Origin: Capnocytophaga felis | Lineage (GTDB): Bacteria; Bacteroidota; Bacteroidia; Flavobacteriales; Flavobacteriaceae | Direction: 5' to 3' | Assembly (NCBI RefSeq): GCF_009684755.1 | Contig: NZ_BLBC01000005.1 | Span: 769,047-833,046 of the forward strand | Length of the DNA stretch: 64,000 nt | Shown here: in pieces, positions 43,682 to 53,034 of the stretch | How positions within the stretch are numbered: the first letter of the stretch is position 1 | Layout of the letters: the number at the start of each line of letters is the position of its first letter | Notes under the pieces: model-generated | Seen by the model: only the letters and a program-made list of their open reading frames with translations | Database searches by the model: none | What the model was told of the DNA's origin: nothing | Translations under genes and position numbers: made by a program

Positions 43682-44785
43682 ATGCTGAAATTAAAACGAA
43701 TATTATCAGTTGTATTACTGTCTTTACTTATTGTTAATTGTAAAAATACAAACAACACTCCTGCTGAGGTTGCTGAATCAGGAAAAGAAAAGACATTTAC
43801 ATTTTCTACTTGGATAACTTATAATCCGCAACGAACTGCCGAAAGTTATCACGAAGAATTTAAGAAATACAAAACACACGGAATCACAGAAGTCTTAGTA
43901 AATACCGAAGCCGATGCAGAGGCACTCAAACGGCTTGTTCCTATTGCAAAATCCGAAGGAATTAAACTTCACGCTTGGATAATGACTGTAAACCGCCCTG
44001 GAGATAAGGTAGCATTGGAACATCCGGAATGGTATATGGTAAGCAGGGAAGGCAAATCGTGCCATAATGTTCGTCCGTACGTTGATTATTATCAATGGTT
44101 ATGCCCTACACGCAAGGAATCCCGAGAGCATATTCTGAATTTGGTAAATCAACTTGCAGAAGTTCAAGACATTGAAAGTGTTCACTTGGATTATATTCGT
44201 TTTCCTGATATTTATCTCCCGATAGGGCTTTTACCAAATTATAATCTTGTTCAGGAAGAAGAACTGCCGCAATTTGATTTCTGTTATTGTGATGCGTGTA
44301 TCTCTGAATTTGAGAAAATACATCACAAGAACCCAAAAACATTCAAGAATCCGGCTATTGATATGGAATGGAAGCAATTCCGTTTAAATAAAATACGTGA
44401 TTTGGTTAATGAAGCCTCAGAAATAGTACATAAAAAGGGTAAAAAAATTACGGCTGCCGTATTTCCATATCCTGAAATGGCTGACCATATGGTTCGACAA
44501 CGTTGGGATAAATGGAATATAGACCGCGTATATCCGATGATATATCATAACTTCTATAATGAGGAAACGGATTGGGTAGGATTCGCAACCCGTCAAGGAG
44601 TTGAGGATTTGAAAAATAATAATACGGAATTGCATACGGGAATTTATGTTCCGCCAATTTCAGCAGAACAACTAAGAGAAGCAATTCAGCACGCTAAAGA
44701 TAATGGAGCTACGGGAGTTTCCTTTTATGACGGACCTGAAATTACAGAAGCACAGTTGAAAGTAATTCAGGAACTAAGTAAATAA
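43682..44785 (+). CDS. GHL10/DUF187-type glycoside hydrolase-like lipoprotein
   Basis: A 367-residue lipoprotein (signal SLLIVNC, lipidated Cys20). The rest is a TIM-barrel-like domain: FTFSTWITYNP, ITEVLVNTEADAE, IKLHAWIMTVN, VHLDYIRFPD, KKITAAVFPYPEM, IDRVYPMIYHNF, GVSFYDG. HLDYIRFPD is the hallmark of the GHL10 (DUF187) family of putative glycosidases. It should sit on the outer membrane and act on a glycan, perhaps peptidoglycan or host glycan; the substrate is unknown. Confidence 0.85.
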   Translation: MLKLKRILSVVLLSLLIVNCKNTNNTPAEVAESGKEKTFTFSTWITYNPQRTAESYHEEFKKYKTHGITEVLVNTEADAEALKRLVPIAKSEGIKLHAWIMTVNRPGDKVALEHPEWYMVSREGKSCHNVRPYVDYYQWLCPTRKESREHILNLVNQLAEVQDIESVHLDYIRFPDIYLPIGLLPNYNLVQEEELPQFDFCYCDACISEFEKIHHKNPKTFKNPAIDMEWKQFRLNKIRDLVNEASEIVHKKGKKITAAVFPYPEMADHMVRQRWDKWNIDRVYPMIYHNFYNEETDWVGFATRQGVEDLKNNNTELHTGIYVPPISAEQLREAIQHAKDNGATGVSFYDGPEITEAQLKVIQELSK

Positions 44786-44793
44786 ATGTAAGC

Positions 44794-44860
44794 TATTTCT
44801 GTTTACCTGATTAGGCTAATCTATTTCGTATTACTTCATCAGGTAAGCAGAAATATTATT
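44794..44860 (+). terminator. Long-stem terminator after the GHL10 gene
   Basis: 18-bp arms (44794-44811 with 44838-44855, one wobble) and a 26-base loop, followed by TTATTTTT. Confidence 0.7.
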
Positions 44861-44893
44861 TTTAAAATGAATTGACCTTAAAATGTATATTTT

Positions 44894-45370
44894 ATGAAGA
44901 AGATTACTATTTTTTTGTTTTTTATAGCAACCTCAATATCTTTCTTAACTGCTCAACAGATTGAAATTAAAAAAGAATGGGGTGAAAATAGATTTTATAA
45001 AGCTGGAAATCGTCTTTTTATTAAAGATGTGATTCATTTAATGGAAGATTCTCCTGAGGCTTTGGCTATTATGAAGCAAGTAAACCGAACCAATACTGTG
45101 AATAAGGTAATTTCTTTTGCGGGAGGTGCTTTAATTGGCTGGGATTTGGGAACTTTAATGACGGGAAGTAAACCAACTTGGATACCTATGGGAATAGGAG
45201 CCGTACTGACAGGGATTTCCATCAAGATACTTTCAAATACAAATAAAAAGTCAAAACAGGCTGTTGAGATATATAATTCTTCTTTGATTAAGGATACTTC
45301 ATACCAGTTCCAACCTGAATTCAAGCTTATTGCCAACGAAAGGGGAGTAGGTTTGTGTGTCAAATTTTAG
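44894..45370 (+). CDS. Exported membrane protein of unknown function
   Basis: A 158-residue protein with a signal peptide (MKKITIFLFFIATSISFLTAQ). The centre has two short hydrophobic, glycine-rich segments (VISFAGGALIGWDLGTLM and WIPMGIGAVLTGISIKIL) that could cross a membrane. The C-terminus is soluble. Similar short proteins occur in flavobacteria without known role. It precedes the SusC/SusD/TlpA operon but has its own gap of 242 bp. Confidence 0.65.
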   Translation: MKKITIFLFFIATSISFLTAQQIEIKKEWGENRFYKAGNRLFIKDVIHLMEDSPEALAIMKQVNRTNTVNKVISFAGGALIGWDLGTLMTGSKPTWIPMGIGAVLTGISIKILSNTNKKSKQAVEIYNSSLIKDTSYQFQPEFKLIANERGVGLCVKF

Positions 45371-45466
45371 AAATTGCCGTTTGTATTTCTTGTAAAAGCT
45401 AATTTAGGTTAGTTTGTTTCAAAAGGGATTGTTTTCAAAAATATTTTTAATAAAAAGGGTTAATTA

Positions 45467-45500
45467 TTTGTTTTTTATGTTATTTTTGTGTTACATTTGC
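45467..45500 (+). promoter_or_regulatory. Promoter of the first SusC/SusD operon
   Basis: TTTG (45467-45470), 22 bp, TACATTTG (45493-45500), about 112 bp before the start codon, leaving a long leader. Confidence 0.55.
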
Positions 45501-45612
45501 CTTTTATTTTCAAAATTTACTGCTTTTGATTAATGAAAATTTATTGAATAAATATCCATTTTCATAAAAAAGTGAATTATAATTATTTTTTTAACATAAA
45601 AACTGGCTTCGT

Positions 45613-48600
45613 ATGAAAAAAGGACTTGTATTACTTTTCTTTTTGCTTACCGCTTTTGGTTGGGCTCAAAAAAATGTGGAAGGAGTGGTGAAAGACCATC
45701 AGGGTATGCCTATTATTGGTGTAAATGTTGTCGTCAAAGGAACTAAAAAAGGGGTTTCTACCGGTTTTGAGGGGACTTTTGGTTTGACGACCAACGTGGG
45801 AGATGTGCTTGTGTTTTCGGCAATTGGCTATAAAACGCAAGAGGTAAAAATAACCAAGAAAGGCTCATTCATTTCGGTTGTAATGGAAGAAGACCTGATG
45901 GAAATGGAGGAAGTGGTAGTTACAGGGTATCAAACCGTTGATCCTACCAAAGTAGCAACTGCTTATACAAAGATTGATACCAAGAGTTTTGAAAGAAGAG
46001 GAACAGCTGATGTCATTTCGGGAATAGAAGGGCTATCGGCGGCTTTGGTTTTATCAACAAACCCAAACAACCCAACAGGTTCTAAGGAGTTTTCTATTCG
46101 TGGTATTTCTACACTTTCGGGCGATACACGTCCGCTTATTGTTTTAGACGGATTTCAGTACGGAGGAAGATTGGAAGACATCAATCCCTATGAGGTAGAA
46201 AGCATTACCTTACTGAAAGATGCAGCTTCGGCTTCTATCTACGGAGCCAAATCGTCCAATGGGGTAATTGTAATTACCACTCGTAAAGGAAGAGCTGGAA
46301 AAACACAAGTGCGTTATACCAGTAACCTTAGCTTTCAAGAGAAAATGGATTTAAATTATATGCTGAATCGGGTTTCTTCTTCGAAATTGGTGGATATTCA
46401 ACATCAGTATGCCAAAGAAAATGATGACAACATAATAAACTACCGAAATCTTTTTGAAACCAATGACCCGTATATGAGTTACTACGTAGGAAATAACAAT
46501 CGGGTGTATTATCTCTATGGACTTAAAAAGTACGGATACATTACAGAACAAGACTTTGATAATCAGTTGGCTCAGTTGCGTTTATATGACAACACCAAAG
46601 ATATTGAACAACTATATTTGCAAAATCCGATTACCAACCAACAAAATATTTCGGTTTCGGGAGGTTCCGAGTCGTTCAAATTTCGAAGTTCATTAAACTA
46701 CACCAATAGTTTAAAAGATTTAAAAAATAATACAACACAACGAGTTATCTTTGATTTTGTTTCGAATTTGAAATTCAGTCCCAAAGTAAATTTGGATTTC
46801 CAAACCAGCTTAACCTCAAATGATGATTCGTATAAACTTACTGAATACGAGAATGTTGGCTTGTCATCAAGTGATGATATTTTTAGAGTTGCTTCATATG
46901 ACCGTCTCTTTGATGAAAACGGCAATCCTTTGTCAGTGTTTAGACCGGCAGACGGTAGCGGAACTAATTCGGGAGGGCTTTTTGGAGGAAAAGACCCTTA
47001 TGAAATTCAAAGATTAGTGGCTGCAGGGCTTTTGGACGAAACGTACTATCCGGCAAATGATTTTGGGAAGTACAGCTTGAACGAAACTAATTGGAGTGCT
47101 CACGTTCAAGGACTTTTAAATATAGACATTACCCCTGACCTGACAGCCAAAATAGGGGGACAGGTCAGAAAAGGAATATTCAAAACCACCCAAATAGCAG
47201 CCACAGATTCGTGGTTTATGAAGAGTCTCATAAATAATACTACTCCTCTATCGTATACGGGAGATACGCGAATCTTGAATGTTCCTTATGGAGACCGTAT
47301 TAAAGAATCAAGAGGCGAGTCCATAAATTATTTGTTCCGTACTCAGTTGGAGTATCGGAAAGCATTCGCAGAACACAACATACACCTCTTTGCAGGAGCA
47401 GAAATGCAAGAAACTAAATCAGAATCAACACAGATTGACCGTTTGGGATATGACCCTAAATCAAACCTATACCTCCCTACCGATTACGATAGGTTACGCA
47501 ATGACATCAATAGCGTATATCACCCCAACGGCTCTATCTCTGGTGGTATTAATTTCTCCGAAGGTTTTGAATACAGCCAAAACAGGTATGTTGCTGGGTA
47601 TGCAAACTTTACATATATGTACACAAACAAATACGTACTATCGGGAAGCATTCGTATGGATCAATCCAACCTCTTCGGAACTGACCCAAGATATCGTTAT
47701 AAGCCGTTTTGGTCATTGGCAGGACGTTGGCGTTTAGGAGAAGAAGACTTTTTTAAAAATAAAAACATTAAGGTAGATGTTCGCCTTTCTTATGGAGTTA
47801 ATGGAAATATAGCCAATAAATACGGTCCTTTTGACATAGCTGGAAAGAGTTTTGATTATCGTGCAGGAAATATTCTTACGTTGGGAATTCAGAATCTGAA
47901 AGTCAATAATTTACGTTGGGAAAGATCTGAAACTACAAATATCGGAACTGACTTGTCTTTCTTTGATAACCGTTTGGAATTAGTTTTGGATTATTATTAT
48001 AAAAGAACCACAGATGCCTTAGCAAAAGTGGATTCTGACCCTACGTTTGGTTCTAATTTGGTGTATCGTAACGATGCCTCTCTGACCAATAACGGTTATG
48101 AGATAATGCTGACTTCACGAAACATTCGTACGCAAAACACCTTATGGGAAACACAGTTGTTTTTCAGATATAATAAATCAAAGATTACCGAGGCAAGCTT
48201 TGATACTAGCCAAGGTAAGGCATATCGATTTGCTGGGCAAGTTCTCAATATAAAGGGAAGTGAGCCAAATTCATTATACGCATTTGATTATGCAGGTGTT
48301 AGTGATACTGGAGAGGGGCAAATTCGTAAAGCAGATGGCAGTGTAGTAAAGGTGGACTACAGTTATGATCCTCCTGGTATGTTTAATTATGACGATTTAA
48401 AGCCTGTCGGAACGGTTGTGCCCAAATATGTGGCTTCCGTAAACAACAACTTTTCTTACAAAGGTATTGGTCTTTCCTTCTTGTTCATTTATCAAGGTGG
48501 CCATATTATGATGAAAGACAGCTATAATGGATCAACTACCGGTCGAACTATTACACTGATGAATAAAGATGCCGAAAGAACTTGGCAAAAACCCGGAGAT

Positions 48601-48903
48601 GAGGCTTTTACAGACATACCGAAATTCAGCTCGGCACTTTACTATGGTATAATAAAAGGCTCGACTAAAAACGTGCTTCCTGCGGATTTTATCCGTTTGA
48701 GAGATGTGGTATTGAGTTACACACTACCTAAAAACCTTTTAGGAGGACTCAAAATTCAAGAATTGACCTTTAACGTTAGAGCCACAAACCTTTGGATGTG
48801 GACTAAAAACAACGAAGGAATTGATCCTGAAACACAAGGGTTAGGATTTAGAACGGCACGATTGCCTAAAAGTTATACAATGGGAATCAATCTAATCTTT
48901 TAA
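45613..48903 (+). CDS. SusC/RagA family TonB-dependent outer-membrane transporter
   Basis: A 1096-residue SusC-type transporter. The signal peptide ends AFGWAQ. A carboxypeptidase-like regulatory domain (VEGVVKDHQGMPIIGVNVVVKGTKKGVSTGFEGTF) and a plug (VVVTGYQTVDPTK...SIRGISTLSGDTRPLIVLDGFQ...ASIYGAKSSNGVIVITT) lead to a 22-strand barrel that ends YTMGINLIF. It forms the channel under its SusD lid (next gene, 12 bp away). The third gene is a TlpA-like reductase instead of a glycosidase, so a peptide or protein-derived ligand is as likely as a glycan. Confidence 0.95.
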   Translation: MKKGLVLLFFLLTAFGWAQKNVEGVVKDHQGMPIIGVNVVVKGTKKGVSTGFEGTFGLTTNVGDVLVFSAIGYKTQEVKITKKGSFISVVMEEDLMEMEEVVVTGYQTVDPTKVATAYTKIDTKSFERRGTADVISGIEGLSAALVLSTNPNNPTGSKEFSIRGISTLSGDTRPLIVLDGFQYGGRLEDINPYEVESITLLKDAASASIYGAKSSNGVIVITTRKGRAGKTQVRYTSNLSFQEKMDLNYMLNRVSSSKLVDIQHQYAKENDDNIINYRNLFETNDPYMSYYVGNNNRVYYLYGLKKYGYITEQDFDNQLAQLRLYDNTKDIEQLYLQNPITNQQNISVSGGSESFKFRSSLNYTNSLKDLKNNTTQRVIFDFVSNLKFSPKVNLDFQTSLTSNDDSYKLTEYENVGLSSSDDIFRVASYDRLFDENGNPLSVFRPADGSGTNSGGLFGGKDPYEIQRLVAAGLLDETYYPANDFGKYSLNETNWSAHVQGLLNIDITPDLTAKIGGQVRKGIFKTTQIAATDSWFMKSLINNTTPLSYTGDTRILNVPYGDRIKESRGESINYLFRTQLEYRKAFAEHNIHLFAGAEMQETKSESTQIDRLGYDPKSNLYLPTDYDRLRNDINSVYHPNGSISGGINFSEGFEYSQNRYVAGYANFTYMYTNKYVLSGSIRMDQSNLFGTDPRYRYKPFWSLAGRWRLGEEDFFKNKNIKVDVRLSYGVNGNIANKYGPFDIAGKSFDYRAGNILTLGIQNLKVNNLRWERSETTNIGTDLSFFDNRLELVLDYYYKRTTDALAKVDSDPTFGSNLVYRNDASLTNNGYEIMLTSRNIRTQNTLWETQLFFRYNKSKITEASFDTSQGKAYRFAGQVLNIKGSEPNSLYAFDYAGVSDTGEGQIRKADGSVVKVDYSYDPPGMFNYDDLKPVGTVVPKYVASVNNNFSYKGIGLSFLFIYQGGHIMMKDSYNGSTTGRTITLMNKDAERTWQKPGDEAFTDIPKFSSALYYGIIKGSTKNVLPADFIRLRDVVLSYTLPKNLLGGLKIQELTFNVRATNLWMWTKNNEGIDPETQGLGFRTARLPKSYTMGINLIF

Positions 48904-48915
48904 ATTTGATGCAAA

Positions 48916-50262
48916 ATGAAAAAATTATTTTTTTTAACCGTATTTGCAGGAACAATGGTTTCTTGCGATAAATATTTGGATATTGAACCAAAAGGATACG
49001 TAATACCTAGCACCATAGAGGATTACGATTTATTGCTCAATAGCATAAACACCATTTCTAATGAAGAAATTTTGGCTCTCACAGCAGACGATTACAAGAT
49101 GTATAGCTATGATATTTCTGCATTGGTGGACACAAAAAATCCTGATAGCCAAAGTTTTCAACTGTTTTCTTGGGGAAAATTTCGGTTTTATAACCCAACG
49201 TATTCTGTTAGTGCTTGGAACGGTCCGTATAGTAACATCTATACCTGTAACAAAATCATCAACGAGGTAATGCAAGCGGCTCCTGCTCTGAGATATTCCG
49301 AAACGGACAAACCACAAATACAGGCGGAAGCGTATTACAACAGGGCATTGGATTATTTTTTCTTGGTAAATATTTTTGCCAAAGCTTATTCTGCTTCGGC
49401 AAATTCGGATTTGGCTGTTCCGATTGTTACTATTGCCGATGCTACGCAAACGACTTTTCCTAGGGCAACCGTGGCTGAGGTTTATGATTTTATCATTGCT
49501 GATTTGGAAAAAGCCCTGAAAAATCTGCCATCTAAATCAAAGGGGATTGTACGTCCTAATATGGGATCTGCCTATTCATTGTTATCAAGAGTATATCTTT
49601 ATAAAGGGGATTATGAAAAATCATTGGAATACGCCAATAAGGCTATTGATTTTAAAGGAACTTTGCAAAATTACGTGAATTCTACCCGAGAAACGATAGG
49701 AGATGACTACCGTCTTGAACAATATTCTTCGCGATATTTTGGAGGAACAGCAGGATATCAAGGGGCATTGAGCGATGAACTTAAATCGGTTTTAAGCACA
49801 ACCGATGATTCCCGCTATTACAGTTTCTACCAATCCTATCCTGGCTATGGTGACTTTAAGATAACATATAAAATCACACCCAATGCAGGAGCTTCCGTAG
49901 GGGAAATGTACGTAACGCGTGCCGAATGTTATGCACGTTTGGGTAAAAAAGACTTGGCAATTGCCGATTTGAATACCTTACGAGCTAAACGTCTTAAAGA
50001 GCACACTCCTTCACAAAATGCTGATTTTACAACAGATAAAGAATTAATAAAATTCTGTTTGGAGGAACGAAGAAGAGAAACATTTATGTCACATCTTCGG
50101 TTATTAGACATAAAACGGATGAATTTGGAGCCTGATTTTGCCATAACTCTTGTAAAAGAATTTCAAGGAGAAACATATAAAGCTGAACCAAATTCCGGAA
50201 AATTGGTATTGCCCATTCCAGCACAAGTATTGAAATTTAATCCATCTTGGAAAAATAATTGA
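48916..50262 (+). CDS. RagB/SusD family nutrient-binding lipoprotein
   Basis: A 448-residue outer-membrane lipoprotein (signal GTMVSC, lipidated Cys17, then DKYLDIEPKG, as in most SusD proteins). Helical tetratricopeptide-like parts (AYYNRALDYFFLVNIFAKAY, AYSLLSRVYLYKGDYEKSLEYANKAI) and the C-terminal ERRRETFMSHLRLLDIKRMN are typical. It binds the ligand at the surface and closes over the SusC channel. Shorter than the second SusD of this window (660 residues), so its ligand differs. Confidence 0.94.
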   Translation: MKKLFFLTVFAGTMVSCDKYLDIEPKGYVIPSTIEDYDLLLNSINTISNEEILALTADDYKMYSYDISALVDTKNPDSQSFQLFSWGKFRFYNPTYSVSAWNGPYSNIYTCNKIINEVMQAAPALRYSETDKPQIQAEAYYNRALDYFFLVNIFAKAYSASANSDLAVPIVTIADATQTTFPRATVAEVYDFIIADLEKALKNLPSKSKGIVRPNMGSAYSLLSRVYLYKGDYEKSLEYANKAIDFKGTLQNYVNSTRETIGDDYRLEQYSSRYFGGTAGYQGALSDELKSVLSTTDDSRYYSFYQSYPGYGDFKITYKITPNAGASVGEMYVTRAECYARLGKKDLAIADLNTLRAKRLKEHTPSQNADFTTDKELIKFCLEERRRETFMSHLRLLDIKRMNLEPDFAITLVKEFQGETYKAEPNSGKLVLPIPAQVLKFNPSWKNN

Positions 50263-50268
50263 TTTTTT

Positions 50269-51699
50269 ATGATGAAAAAAATAAGCGTATTTTTTGCTTT
50301 GGTTATGGCAATTGCCTGTAGCACACCCGAGAAGAAAAATAATTTGCTTTCGGGGAAAGTTTCTGGAAGTGCAAATGGCAAACTGTTAATTAATTTACCT
50401 ATTGAAGGGAAATATTTTGTAGGTAATAATCAGGAAATCAGTATTCAACCTGATGGAAGTTATTCTACAGAAATTCCAACAGAAACAACAGGAATGATTT
50501 TATTGTACAATCACCTTACACCTGCTTATCTATTTGCTGATAAGCAAGGAGAGTATGTCGTGAACTTTCAGGGAGAGATGGTTACCTATGATTCCAAAAA
50601 CGAGAAAATGTTCCGTTTGTTCAATGACTTAGGATTGCTTGATGATGTTCGTAGTACGGTAGATGTGGAGCAACATACTGACTTGGAGAGCAAAACCAAG
50701 TATTATTCCGAATTATTACAGCGTAGAAAAGAAGTTTTGGATAAAGCTCGTGAGGAATTAGAAATTTCAGATGTAGCCTATCAGAAGTTGAAAAACCTGT
50801 TGGAATTGAAGGTAGCAGATTTGCAATCGGCTGATTTTTTCTTTACTTTCCGACTTTTTTACGAGCAAAGTCCCGAAAAAAATAAAGAATTTGCCGATAT
50901 TTATTTGAACACTTGGGAAGAAACGTATAAAAAAGCCTTCGAAAACTCTGATTTTTCAGCTTATGACGGACAGATAGCTTTCCTTTCTCGTTATAAAATG
51001 CTTCAAGATATTAAAAATACGGGAACATTGCAATTTATATTATCTGATAAACCCTATTTTATCCAAGAAATTGACTTTTTCAGAGCCAATTTACCTCAAA
51101 ATTTGGTTGAATACGCTTGGGCAAACACAATGTACGAAGGGGTAATGCAAGGAAAATTTGAAAAAGATTGGATTACAAATTTTGATGAATTCAAAACGCA
51201 ATTTCCAAACAGCAAGTTAATTGATTTGTTAGTTCCGTATATAAATAAAGTTGTTGAATATCATAGCAATGATAAGGGTTTTGCCGTAAATTTTGTAGAA
51301 AACTATGAAAATATTAACACTTTAGACGAGCTTTTTGCTAAATACAAAGGAAAAGTGTTATACATTGACTTCTGGGCAACTTGGTGCGTTCCTTGTCGTA
51401 AAGAATTGCAATATTCTAAGGAAAATCATCATACTTTAGAGGAAATGGGGGTAGTTCCTATTTATCTTTCTATTGACCAAGACAATGCTGATAATCAATG
51501 GAAAACGATGATTAAAAACTTGAAATTGGAAGGAATACACATCAGAGCCAACGCAACATTGCAAAAGGAGCTAAGCCAGTTCGTAAAAGCAATTCCACAT
51601 TATATCATTGTTGGGAAAGATGGCAAAATTAAAGAGAAAGCCGCTAAACGACCCAGTGATAAGCAAGAGTTGTTTGACCAATTGAAGAAATATTTATAA
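50269..51699 (+). CDS. TlpA-family thioredoxin lipoprotein (DUF4369-type)
   Basis: A 476-residue lipoprotein (signal ALVMAIAC, lipidated Cys17, then STPEKKN). A beta-rich N-terminal DUF4369-like domain (30-130) and a helical middle precede a thioredoxin domain with the redox motif WCVPC (C373/C376) in VLYIDFWATWCVPCRKEL. It reduces disulfides in the periplasm. It starts 6 bp after the susD stop and so is part of the SusC/SusD operon; similar trios are found in Bacteroidota. It may keep imported disulfide-bonded proteins or peptides reduced, which is inference. Confidence 0.9.
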   Translation: MMKKISVFFALVMAIACSTPEKKNNLLSGKVSGSANGKLLINLPIEGKYFVGNNQEISIQPDGSYSTEIPTETTGMILLYNHLTPAYLFADKQGEYVVNFQGEMVTYDSKNEKMFRLFNDLGLLDDVRSTVDVEQHTDLESKTKYYSELLQRRKEVLDKAREELEISDVAYQKLKNLLELKVADLQSADFFFTFRLFYEQSPEKNKEFADIYLNTWEETYKKAFENSDFSAYDGQIAFLSRYKMLQDIKNTGTLQFILSDKPYFIQEIDFFRANLPQNLVEYAWANTMYEGVMQGKFEKDWITNFDEFKTQFPNSKLIDLLVPYINKVVEYHSNDKGFAVNFVENYENINTLDELFAKYKGKVLYIDFWATWCVPCRKELQYSKENHHTLEEMGVVPIYLSIDQDNADNQWKTMIKNLKLEGIHIRANATLQKELSQFVKAIPHYIIVGKDGKIKEKAAKRPSDKQELFDQLKKYL

Positions 51700-51728
51700 C
51701 TTCAACTTTCAGTAGTTTGATTTGAATT

Positions 51729-51778
51729 CGTTACAGAGCTTATTCTTGATTTTTCAAAGGTTCTGTAACGAGTTCTTT
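51729..51778 (+). terminator. Terminator after the SusC/SusD/TlpA operon
   Basis: A 9-bp stem CGTTACAGA/TCTGTAACG (51729-51737 with 51762-51770) with a long loop and TTCTTTT after it. Confidence 0.6.
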
Positions 51779-51885
51779 TAATAGATGATTTCGTATTTCC
51801 CATAAATTAGATTACATTTTTAAAATATTTATTTTCAATTTATTGCCGATTTACATTATATAATCTAAAAATTGGACTTTTGTAT

Positions 51886-51915
51886 TTTGCTTTCAACTTA
51901 TTTTTCGTATCTTTG
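51886..51915 (+). promoter_or_regulatory. Promoter of greA
   Basis: TTTG (51886-51889), 18 bp, TATCTTTG (51908-51915). The start of transcription should be near 51921, right at a hairpin. Confidence 0.7.
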
Positions 51916-51920
51916 CCCGC

Positions 51921-51957
51921 GAATCCTCAAACCACTTGAGGATTTTTCGTTTTTTTA
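51921..51957 (+). terminator. Leader terminator (attenuator) of greA
   Basis: A perfect 9-bp stem (51922-51930 with 51936-51944) and 5-base loop, directly followed by TTTCG and seven T. It lies between the greA promoter and the start codon, so most transcripts could end here as RNAs of about 36 nt. In E. coli the greA leader also has a terminator that yields short GraL RNAs. Confidence 0.65.
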
Positions 51958-51971
51958 AAAATAAAGAAATT

Positions 51972-52446
51972 ATGAGTAACGTATCGTATTACACCGCTGA
52001 TGGTTTAAAAAAGTTGAGAGAAGAGCTGAATCAACTGAAAGATGTTGAACGTCCTAAGGCTTCGCAAGCTATCGCTGAAGCGAGAGATAAAGGAGATTTA
52101 TCTGAAAATGCAGAATATGATGCAGCCAAAGAGGCTCAAGGGCTTTTGGAAATGAAAATAGCCAAATTGGAAGCACTTTTGGCAAATGCCAGATTGATTG
52201 ATGAGTCACAACTTGACACATCAAAAGTGTTGGTGCTTTCCACAGTTAAGATAAAAAATTTGAGCAACAATATGCAAATGACGTACACTTTGGTCGCTGA
52301 AAGTGAAGCTGATTTAAAATCAGGAAAAAATCTCTGTAAGTTCTCCTATCGGTAAGGGATTATTAGGCAAAGAAGTTGGAGAAATAGCAGAAATCAAAGT
52401 TCCCAATGGAATTTTGAAGATGGAAATTTTGGAAATTACCAGGTAG
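51972..52446 (+). pseudogene. greA: Transcription elongation factor GreA, frameshifted
   Basis: From the ATG at 51972 (MSNVSYYTADGLKKLREELNQL) the N-terminal coiled coil is intact, including the acidic tip (ARDKGDLSENAEYDAAKEAQ). After ESEADLKSG a run of six A at 52325-52330 shifts the frame and the protein ends in NLCKFSYR (128 residues). With five A the frame would go on as [27 protein letters not shown] and end at 52446, a normal GreA of about 157 residues. GreA restarts stalled RNA polymerase. The loss is of the C-terminal domain that binds polymerase. The downstream sequence is undamaged, so a sequencing error or a very recent mutation is likely. Confidence 0.88.
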
Positions 52447-52453
52447 ATGGCTT

Positions 52454-52843
52454 ATGGCAACAATATTTACAAAAATCATAAACGGAGAAATTCCTTGTTA
52501 TAAAATCACGGAAGACGATGATTTTATAGCTTTTTTGGATATTAACCCAAATGCTAAGGGACACACACTTTGTGTTCCTAAAAAGGAAATAGATAAAATC
52601 TTTGACTTGGATGATGACTTATATCTGAAATTGATGTCTTTTTCTAAAAAGGTAGCAAAAGCATTAGAAAAAACTATTTCTTGTAATAGAGTAGGAATGG
52701 CTGTTGTAGGTTTGGAAGTGCCTCACGTTCACGTACATCTCATTCCGATTAACAGAATGGGAGAAATGACTTTCAGTGAGAAAGTAAAGCTTACTGATGA
52801 TGAGTTTAAGGAAATTGTTGAACGAGTTAGGAAAGCCCTATAA
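52454..52843 (+). CDS. HIT family protein (nucleotide hydrolase)
   Basis: A 129-residue histidine-triad protein. The N-terminal ATIFTKIINGEIPCYKI is the Hint-type start and the active motif HVHVHLIPI is intact. Such proteins cleave AMP-lysine or other nucleoside phosphoramidates. It starts 7 bp after the restored end of greA, so the two are co-transcribed. Confidence 0.94.
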   Translation: MATIFTKIINGEIPCYKITEDDDFIAFLDINPNAKGHTLCVPKKEIDKIFDLDDDLYLKLMSFSKKVAKALEKTISCNRVGMAVVGLEVPHVHVHLIPINRMGEMTFSEKVKLTDDEFKEIVERVRKAL

Positions 52844-52903
52844 AAATAGTTTTTACCAGCCTAAGTATTTCTATGTTAAAAATTTGTTAGGAATTGCTTT
52901 AAA

Positions 52904-52935
52904 CTTGGAAAATTGGAGTCAATATTATACTTTTG
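52904..52935 (+). promoter_or_regulatory. Promoter of the Wza/Wzc pair
   Basis: CTTG/TTG (52904-52907), 20 bp, TACTTTTG (52928-52935). The leader to the start codon is about 95 nt. Confidence 0.55.
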
Positions 52936-53034
52936 GCGTTGTTTATTCTGACCTAAAAATATAGGTTTTAATTAGATAAAATTACTTGGGTTAGAAGACA
53001 ATTGTAGTGTTGTAAATTTAATAAAAACTAAATA

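Noticed and set aside
44786..44893. Riboswitch before the exported protein gene
   Set aside because: The long hairpin there has a T run and no further structure; it is better read as a terminator.
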